Source: Oscillospiraceae bacterium
Lineage (GTDB): Bacteria; Bacillota; Clostridia; Oscillospirales; Oscillospiraceae
NCBI GenBank assembly: GCA_020025615.1
Contig: JAHHRT010000044.1
Span: forward strand, 1-11,454
Reading direction: 5' to 3'
Length of the DNA stretch: 11,454 nucleotides
This document shows positions 7,308 to 11,454 of the stretch, one piece after another (the stretch's first letter is position 1; each line of letters opens with the position of its first letter). The position numbers were made by a program, and so were the translations under genes. The notes under the pieces are model-generated. The model did not search any database. It was not told where the DNA came from and saw only the letters and a program-made list of their open reading frames with translations.

Positions 7308-7336
7308 AATTTAGCATAATGCGCCCCTTTTTGCAA
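7308..7336 (-). promoter_or_regulatory. spo0A promoter
   Basis: On the minus strand TTGCAA (7336-7331) is followed by a 17-bp spacer and TAAATT (7313-7308, four of six). The predicted leader of about 58 nt contains a perfect 5-bp hairpin (7281-7285 with 7291-7295). I saw no good sigma-H motif. Confidence 0.5.
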
Positions 7337-7355
7337 GAGAAAACACTAACAATCG

Positions 7356-7422
7356 CTCGACGAAAAGCGATGATTTCGACACGAAAGTGATTAAAATATG
7401 AACAATTCGACGATTATCGACA
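7356..7422. promoter_or_regulatory. Cluster of Spo0A-binding 0A-box matches
   Basis: The known 0A box is TTCGACA, or TGTCGAA on the other strand. Seen here are an exact TTCGACA at 7375-7381, TTCGACG at 7406-7412 (6 of 7), ATCGACA at 7416-7422 (6 of 7) and a weaker CTCGACG at 7356-7362 (5 of 7). The second and third are tandem with a 3-bp spacer, the arrangement known from the abrB operator. The sites lie between the spo0A -35 (7336) and the pepF -35 (7448). Binding is inferred, not shown. Confidence 0.65.
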
Positions 7423-7447
7423 AAACGGGGAGAATTGGGGTTTCCGG

Positions 7448-7476
7448 TTGACGGGAAGAAGTGGGTAGTGTAAAAT
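7448..7476 (+). promoter_or_regulatory. pepF promoter
   Basis: TTGACG (7448-7453, five of six), a 17-bp spacer and TAAAAT (7471-7476, five of six) form a good sigma-A promoter. The predicted start is near 7483, and the leader of about 27 nt holds the GAGGAGG ribosome binding site at 7495-7501. Confidence 0.75.
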
Positions 7477-7509
7477 ATAGAAAATCCAATCAGACGAGGA
7501 GGAATTTAT

Positions 7510-9267
7510 ATGAACGAAGTTTGGAATCTCGACCCCATTTACCGGGGATTTGACGATCCTGCTTTTGAAAAAGACATGAAGGCTCTGGAGGAAAAGGCAG
7601 CACAGATGAATGTCTACGCCCAGGAGCTTCCCCAGCTTTCCGGTCTGGAGGGACTGCGCCGCGGCATCGAGCTCCAGGAGCAGTGCACCAACCTGGTGAA
7701 TAAGCTGGCGGGCTATGCCTCTCTGCGCCAGTCCGCAGATACCAAGGATCCCAGCGCCGGTTCCCAGATGGGCCGGGTAATGTCCCTTTACAGCGGCCTT
7801 GCAGCACCTCTGGCTGCATTCCAGGAGTGGGCTGCCAAGCTCCCGAACCTCATGGAGCTGGTTCAGGGGGACGAGAACCTGAAGGATTACACCTTCCTGT
7901 TCCAGAAGCTGCAGGAGTCCAGCCGTTATCTGCTGCCCGGTACTGCCGAGGCTGTGGCTGCTAAGTTCTCCCTCTCCGGCGGCGATGCCTGGAGCGATAT
8001 GCAGCAGTATCTCACCAGCACCGTGCCTGTGACCTATCGGGGCGGCATTACCAACCTTTCTGCTATCCGCAACCTGGCCTATGACCCGGATCCCCAGGTC
8101 CGTAAGGAAGCCTATGAGGCAGAGCTGGCCTGCTATGACCGGATCAAGGACCCGGTTGCCTACGCCCTCAACTCCATCAAGCTGGAAACCATTTCCGACT
8201 GTGAGCTTCGCGGCTATGAATCTCCTCTGGAGCGGACCCTCAAGCTGTCCGACATGAGCCGGAAGACCCTGGATGCCATGCTCTCCGCAATGGACGAGTA
8301 TCTGCCCAAGTTCTGGGAGTACCTGCGGGTAAAGGGTAAGGCTCTGGGTCACGAAAACGGGCTGCCCTGGTATGATCTCTTTGCACCTATGGGCAAGTCC
8401 TCCACCAAGTTTACCGCTGAGGATGCCAGAAACTACCTGGTGAACCTCTTTGCTGAGTTTGACCAGGAGCTCTCCCAGATGATCGCCCGGGCTTTCGACA
8501 ACGCATGGATTGATTTCTACCCCAGAGACGGCAAGGCCGGCGGCGCTTTCTGTGCCGGTGTGGAGTGCCTGGGTGAGAGCCGAATCCTCACCAACTTCGA
8601 CGGTATGTTCACCGACGTGGTGACCCTGGCCCACGAGCTGGGTCATGCCTTCCACAACCAGTGCATCCGGGATCACCGTGTCCTCAATCAGGACTATTCC
8701 ATGCCGGTAGCCGAGACCGCTTCCACCTTCAACGAGTGCGTGGTTATGGCCTCTGCCATTAAGAAGGCAGCAGACGACCAGGAGAAGCTGGCCCTCATTG
8801 AGTCCCAGCTCCAGGATGCTACCCAGATTATCTGCGATATCTACTCCCGGTATCGCTTTGAGGCCATGGTGTTTGAAAACCGCTCTACTCAGTTTATGAA
8901 CGCCGACACCCTGTGCCAGTTCATGACCGAGGCGCAGAAGCAGTCCTATGGCACCGGCCTGGATGCAAACTGTATGCATCCCTATATGTGGGTGTGCAAG
9001 AGCCACTACTACGGCCCCACCTTCTATAACTTCCCCTACGCCTTCGGCGGCCTCTTCGCCCGGGGCCTCTATGCCCAGTACGAAAAGGAGGGCGCAGCCT
9101 TCGTGCCTAAGTACAAGAAGCTGCTGTACACCACCACCGTTGCCACCGCTGAGGATACCGCAAAGGTTGCAGGCATCGACCTCACCGACAAGGAATTCTG
9201 GCGCAGTGCCCTGCAGACCATCGCCGATCAGATCGACCTGTTCTGCGAGCTGGTGGAAAAGAAGTAA
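7510..9267 (+). CDS. pepF: M3 family oligoendopeptidase F
   Basis: This is a cytosolic zinc peptidase that cuts short peptides taken up by the cell or made by protein turnover. The 585 residues are typical of PepF. They include the zinc motif HELGH at 375-379, with catalytic E376, and the third ligand E402 in AETAST, at the spacing seen in thimet oligopeptidase relatives. An N-terminal helical region precedes the catalytic part. No signal peptide is visible. The start is well supported by GAGGAGG and a strong promoter. The downstream aminopeptidase gene begins 17 bases after the stop, so the two are very likely one operon that degrades peptides in sequence. The operon is divergent from spo0A and next to the 0A boxes, so sporulation-linked control is possible but inferred. 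Confidence 0.95.
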   Translation: MNEVWNLDPIYRGFDDPAFEKDMKALEEKAAQMNVYAQELPQLSGLEGLRRGIELQEQCTNLVNKLAGYASLRQSADTKDPSAGSQMGRVMSLYSGLAAPLAAFQEWAAKLPNLMELVQGDENLKDYTFLFQKLQESSRYLLPGTAEAVAAKFSLSGGDAWSDMQQYLTSTVPVTYRGGITNLSAIRNLAYDPDPQVRKEAYEAELACYDRIKDPVAYALNSIKLETISDCELRGYESPLERTLKLSDMSRKTLDAMLSAMDEYLPKFWEYLRVKGKALGHENGLPWYDLFAPMGKSSTKFTAEDARNYLVNLFAEFDQELSQMIARAFDNAWIDFYPRDGKAGGAFCAGVECLGESRILTNFDGMFTDVVTLAHELGHAFHNQCIRDHRVLNQDYSMPVAETASTFNECVVMASAIKKAADDQEKLALIESQLQDATQIICDIYSRYRFEAMVFENRSTQFMNADTLCQFMTEAQKQSYGTGLDANCMHPYMWVCKSHYYGPTFYNFPYAFGGLFARGLYAQYEKEGAAFVPKYKKLLYTTTVATAEDTAKVAGIDLTDKEFWRSALQTIADQIDLFCELVEKK

Positions 9268-9284
9268 GAAGGGAAGAACGCAGC

Positions 9285-10565
9285 ATGAATATGGAAACGC
9301 AGAAGCTGTGCGCCTTCCTGGACCAGGCTCACAGTGTCTATCATGCCCAGAACTATCTTGTAAAGGAGCTCCGGGATGCAGGCTACACCTGCCTCAAGGA
9401 GTCCCAGAAGTGGGATCTGGTTCCCGGCGGCAAATACTATCTGACCCGGGGCGGCACGGCAGTGCTGGCCTTCCGGGTGCCCCAGGAGATCAAGGGCGGC
9501 TTCCTGATGAGCGCCAGCCACTCCGACCGGCCCTGCTTTAAGCTCAAGGAAAACGGCGAGCTCACCGGAACCTATACCCGGCTTGCCACGGAGAAGTACG
9601 GCGGCATGCTCATTGCCCCCTGGCTGGACCGGCCCCTGTCTGTTGCAGGCCGTGTGCTGGTGGAGACGGAAAACGGCATTGAGACCAAGCTTATCGACAT
9701 TGACCGGGATCTGATGCTGATTCCCAATGTGGCAATCCACATGAACCGCAAGGCCAACGACGGCTATGCCTACAACCTCACCACCGACACCCTGCCCCTG
9801 CTGGGCGGCAAGGATTCTGCCGGAAAGCTTTGGGCTCTGCTGGAAGAGCAGGCCGGCGGCAAGATCCTGGGCCATGATCTCTATCTCTATATCCGCCAGA
9901 AGGCCAGCGTCTGGGGCGTGGATGAGGAGTACATCTCCTCTGCGGCCCTCGATGATCTGGAGTGCGCCTGGGGCTGCACCCAGGGCTTCCTGAAAGGTCA
10001 GGACTGCGGCAGCATCCCTGTGCTGTGCGTCTTTGACAGCGAGGAGGTTGGCTCCAACTCCACCCAGGGCGCCGCATCCACTCTGCTGAGTGACGCATTG
10101 GAGCGCATCTGCCAGGCCCTGCACCTGGATCTGCGGCAGATGCTCAGCCAGTCCTTCATGGCCTCTGCGGACAATGCCCACGGTATTCATCCCAACCATC
10201 CCGAGTATGCAGACCCCAACAACGCCCCGGTGCTGGGCGGCGGTGTGGTCCTCAAGTTCAATGCGGCCCAGCACTACACCACGGACGGTGTCTCTGCTGC
10301 CATCTTCCGCAAGGTCTGCCAGCAGTCGGATGTGCCGGTGCAGACCTACTATAACCGGGCAGACCTCCCCGGCGGCTCCACGCTGGGCCACATCTCCATC
10401 ACCCATGTGTCCGTTCCCACGGCAGACATCGGCCTTGCCCAGCTGGCAATGCACTCCTGCTATGAGACGGCTTCTGTGGCGGATGCCGCTTACCTGGAGA
10501 AGGCAATGGCAGGCTATTACAGCATCTGTCTGCGCCAAACCGAGGATGGCTACAGCCTGAACTGA
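9285..10565 (+). CDS. apeB: M18 family aminopeptidase
   Basis: This is a dinuclear-zinc aminopeptidase that removes N-terminal residues, often acidic ones in the family, from peptides in the cytosol. The 426 residues are the normal length. Likely metal or active-site residues are H79 and D81 in SHSDRP, D223 or D224 in ALDDLE, E253-E254 in FDSEEVGS, D296 in SADNAHG and H390 in AMHS. The order of these motifs is that of M18. It follows pepF after 17 bases and would finish peptides made by it. The ribosome binding site is weak (GGGAAG, about nine bases before the ATG). An in-frame ATG two codons later (9291) cannot be excluded. A strong terminator follows. The symbol apeB is used by analogy and substrate preference is not shown. 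Confidence 0.93.
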   Translation: MNMETQKLCAFLDQAHSVYHAQNYLVKELRDAGYTCLKESQKWDLVPGGKYYLTRGGTAVLAFRVPQEIKGGFLMSASHSDRPCFKLKENGELTGTYTRLATEKYGGMLIAPWLDRPLSVAGRVLVETENGIETKLIDIDRDLMLIPNVAIHMNRKANDGYAYNLTTDTLPLLGGKDSAGKLWALLEEQAGGKILGHDLYLYIRQKASVWGVDEEYISSAALDDLECAWGCTQGFLKGQDCGSIPVLCVFDSEEVGSNSTQGAASTLLSDALERICQALHLDLRQMLSQSFMASADNAHGIHPNHPEYADPNNAPVLGGGVVLKFNAAQHYTTDGVSAAIFRKVCQQSDVPVQTYYNRADLPGGSTLGHISITHVSVPTADIGLAQLAMHSCYETASVADAAYLEKAMAGYYSICLRQTEDGYSLN

Positions 10566-10587
10566 TTTCCCTGAATTGAAAAATGGT

Positions 10588-10643
10588 AAATCCCGGCGGG
10601 ACCCTTTCTGAAATGAGAAGGGGGGAATCCTGCCGGGATTTTT
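10588..10643 (+). terminator. Terminator of the pepF-M18 operon
   Basis: A 14-bp stem with one G-T pair joins 10588-10601 to 10628-10641 and ends in TTTTT. Inside, CCCTTTCT and AGAAGGGG extend it with one wobble. This makes a long rho-independent hairpin about 23 bases after the stop codon. Confidence 0.88.
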
Positions 10644-10780
10644 GTACCAACAGGGGAGAAACGGCGGAATTTAGCCTTTTTTCTGCCTTCCTGGTTTCCC
10701 AAAGGACGGAAGCAGACTGAACTGCCCGGGATATGGCAAAATACATAATTTTCAACTTATAATCTGTGAAAACTGCACCG
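10644..10780. other. Gap with no gene or clear RNA
   Basis: This is the left part of the roughly 350-base gap. It holds one imperfect stem (10682-10691 with 10708-10716, one bulge) without a T-run on either strand, and a perfect TATAAT at 10758-10763 with only a poor -35. I found no supported gene here. Confidence 0.5.
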
Positions 10781-10809
10781 TTGCATCCGAATTATAGATA
10801 TGATATTAT
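10781..10809 (+). promoter_or_regulatory. Extended -10 promoter for the leader and ABC ATPase gene
   Basis: TATTAT at 10804-10809 (five of six) is preceded by TGA, an extended -10. TTGCAT (10781-10786) lies 17 bp upstream. The predicted start near 10816 coincides with the first base of a foldable leader. Confidence 0.6.
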
Positions 10810-10815
10810 ATATCC

Positions 10816-10980
10816 ATCCCGGTGGGTTCGGTCTACTCCACAACAATAGCCCGAATCTGCTAATTTTTAAGGAGGATAAATCCGCAGACACTCGCGGTGC
10901 GGCAGTGTGGAGACCTGTCGTAATGCCTTTGCTGTTTTACCCGGCACTGGCGAGAATACAGGCGAGGATTCCCTGTATTT
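10816..10980 (+). ncRNA. Structured leader or small RNA before the ABC ATPase gene
   Basis: About 165 bases fold well by eye. An outer helix pairs 10819-10827 with 10939-10950 (nine pairs, one of them G-U, with a 3-nt bulge). An inner helix pairs 10836-10842 with 10906-10912 (seven pairs), plus 10830-10832 with 10913-10915. The interior holds TCTGC/GCAGA and a purine-rich AAGGAGG. A hairpin of eight perfect pairs (10955-10962 with 10972-10979) ends 15 bases before the ATG. A different pairing, 10825-10831 with 10851-10857, competes with the inner helix, as in a switch. I do not recognise a known riboswitch. A 6S-like rod is possible but not shown. No energy was computed. Confidence 0.4.
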
Positions 10981-10994
10981 AGAGTGAAGAAAGT

Positions 10995-11454
10995 ATGGCA
11001 AGCTTAACCCTGAAGAACATCAAGAAAGTCTACCCCTTCAACGGCGACGACGCAAAGAAGAAAAAGAAGAAGAAGGGCGAACCCGAGAAGAAGACCAATC
11101 TGCAGATCACCGATGAGGGTGTTGTTGCTGTCCAGGAGTTCAACCTGGAGATCAAGGACAAGGAATTCATCGTTCTGGTTGGACCTTCCGGCTGTGGTAA
11201 GTCCACCACTCTGCGTATGATCGCTGGCCTGGAAGAGATTTCCGGCGGCGAGCTGTACATCGGCGACCGTCTGGTCAACGACGTGGCTCCTAAGGACCGT
11301 GACATCGCGATGGTTTTCCAGAACTATGCTCTGTACCCCCATATGACTGTTTACGAAAACATGGCCTTTGCCCTGAAGCTGCGTCACGCCCCCAAGGACG
11401 AGATCGACAAGAAGGTCAAGGAAGCTGCTGAGATCCTGGACATCACCCAGTACC
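10995..11454 (+). CDS. ugpC: ABC transporter ATP-binding protein, MsmX/UgpC type (partial, 3' end cut)
   Basis: This is the ATPase that powers one or more sugar-type ABC importers (CUT1 family). It runs off the right edge, and 153 codons are visible. The N-terminus MASLTLKNIKKVYP is typical of the family. Between residue 14 and about 43 there is a hydrophilic insert with seven lysines in a row (21-27) before VVAVQEFNLEI. The Walker A motif GPSGCGKST is at 63-71 and the Q-loop glutamine Q109 is in VFQNYALYPHMT. The signature, Walker B and C-terminal regulatory domain are beyond the window. The ribosome binding site is weak (GTGAAG), while a good AAGGAGG lies about 120 bases upstream inside the leader. 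No permease or binding-protein gene is seen beside it, as is common for shared ATPases of this type. The substrate is unknown. Confidence 0.9.
   Translation, partial: MASLTLKNIKKVYPFNGDDAKKKKKKKGEPEKKTNLQITDEGVVAVQEFNLEIKDKEFIVLVGPSGCGKSTTLRMIAGLEEISGGELYIGDRLVNDVAPKDRDIAMVFQNYALYPHMTVYENMAFALKLRHAPKDEIDKKVKEAAEILDITQY

Noticed and set aside
7264..7336. Upstream in-frame start codons for spo0A
   Set aside because: They would add 7 to 31 residues not seen in the family, and the longest would begin within the predicted -35 box. The site at 7243 has AGGAGAGG just before it.
7352..7371. Inverted repeat ATCGCT/AGCGAT near the 0A boxes
   Set aside because: It has only six pairs and no T-run, so it is not a terminator. 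It may be chance, or part of the operator.
7414..9006. Long minus-strand open frame (530 residues) over pepF
   Set aside because: It is antisense to a well-supported M3 peptidase gene, has no family motif and ends inside the spo0A-pepF regulatory region.
9228..10538. Minus-strand open frame (436 residues) over the M18 gene
   Set aside because: It is antisense to clear M18 metal-binding motifs, and its product looks like reversed-frame composition rather than a protein.
10758..10763. Perfect TATAAT upstream of the leader
   Set aside because: No acceptable -35 is found at 16 to 18 bp. The extended -10 promoter at 10781-10809 fits the folded leader better.
10800..10982. Possible 60-residue protein in the ABC leader
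   Set aside because: No ribosome binding site precedes its ATG, which overlaps the extended -10 element and lies upstream of the predicted transcript start. The foldable RNA explains the region better.

Overview
The window looks like chromosomal DNA from an endospore-forming Clostridia member, probably Oscillospirales (gut type). The reasons are a full-length spo0A, GC-rich coding sequence by eye, strong AGGAGG-type ribosome binding sites, a lipoprotein signal peptide, clostridial versions of DUF1292 and the FMN-dependent oxidase, and an MsmX/UgpC-type ATPase with a lysine-rich insert. I saw no mobile element, CRISPR array, rRNA or tRNA, and no broken gene. This taxonomic placement is an inference from gene content, not from a search.

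Layout. Positions 1-1987 hold the two steps of cysteine synthesis as a divergent pair, cysK (-) and cysE (+). Their -35 boxes abut in a perfect palindrome. cysE converges on a leftward group (2073-4165) of a DUF1292 protein, the TcdA/ThiF-family tRNA-modification enzyme and an FMN-dependent alpha-hydroxy-acid dehydrogenase-like protein. A bidirectional terminator separates them. A second divergent promoter region (4166-4403) leads right into a 661-residue lipoprotein that fuses a parvulin-type PPIase region, a C39-like cysteine-protease domain and a C-terminal pair of CxxC motifs. A shared terminator separates it from spo0A (-, 6464-7243).

The spo0A upstream region (7244-7509) carries a cluster of matches to the Spo0A-binding 0A box. 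One is an exact heptamer, and two others form a tandem pair with 3-bp spacing. The cluster lies between the spo0A promoter and a strong promoter for a two-gene peptidase operon, pepF (M3) and an M18 aminopeptidase (7510-10565). After a strong terminator, about 350 bases without a convincing gene hold an extended -10 promoter and a leader that folds well by eye. This precedes the ATPase gene of a sugar-type ABC importer, which runs off the right edge.

Most of the window is ordinary core metabolism. The points most worth a second look are the PPIase/C39 lipoprotein, the 0A-box cluster between spo0A and pepF, and the structured leader before the ABC ATPase gene.
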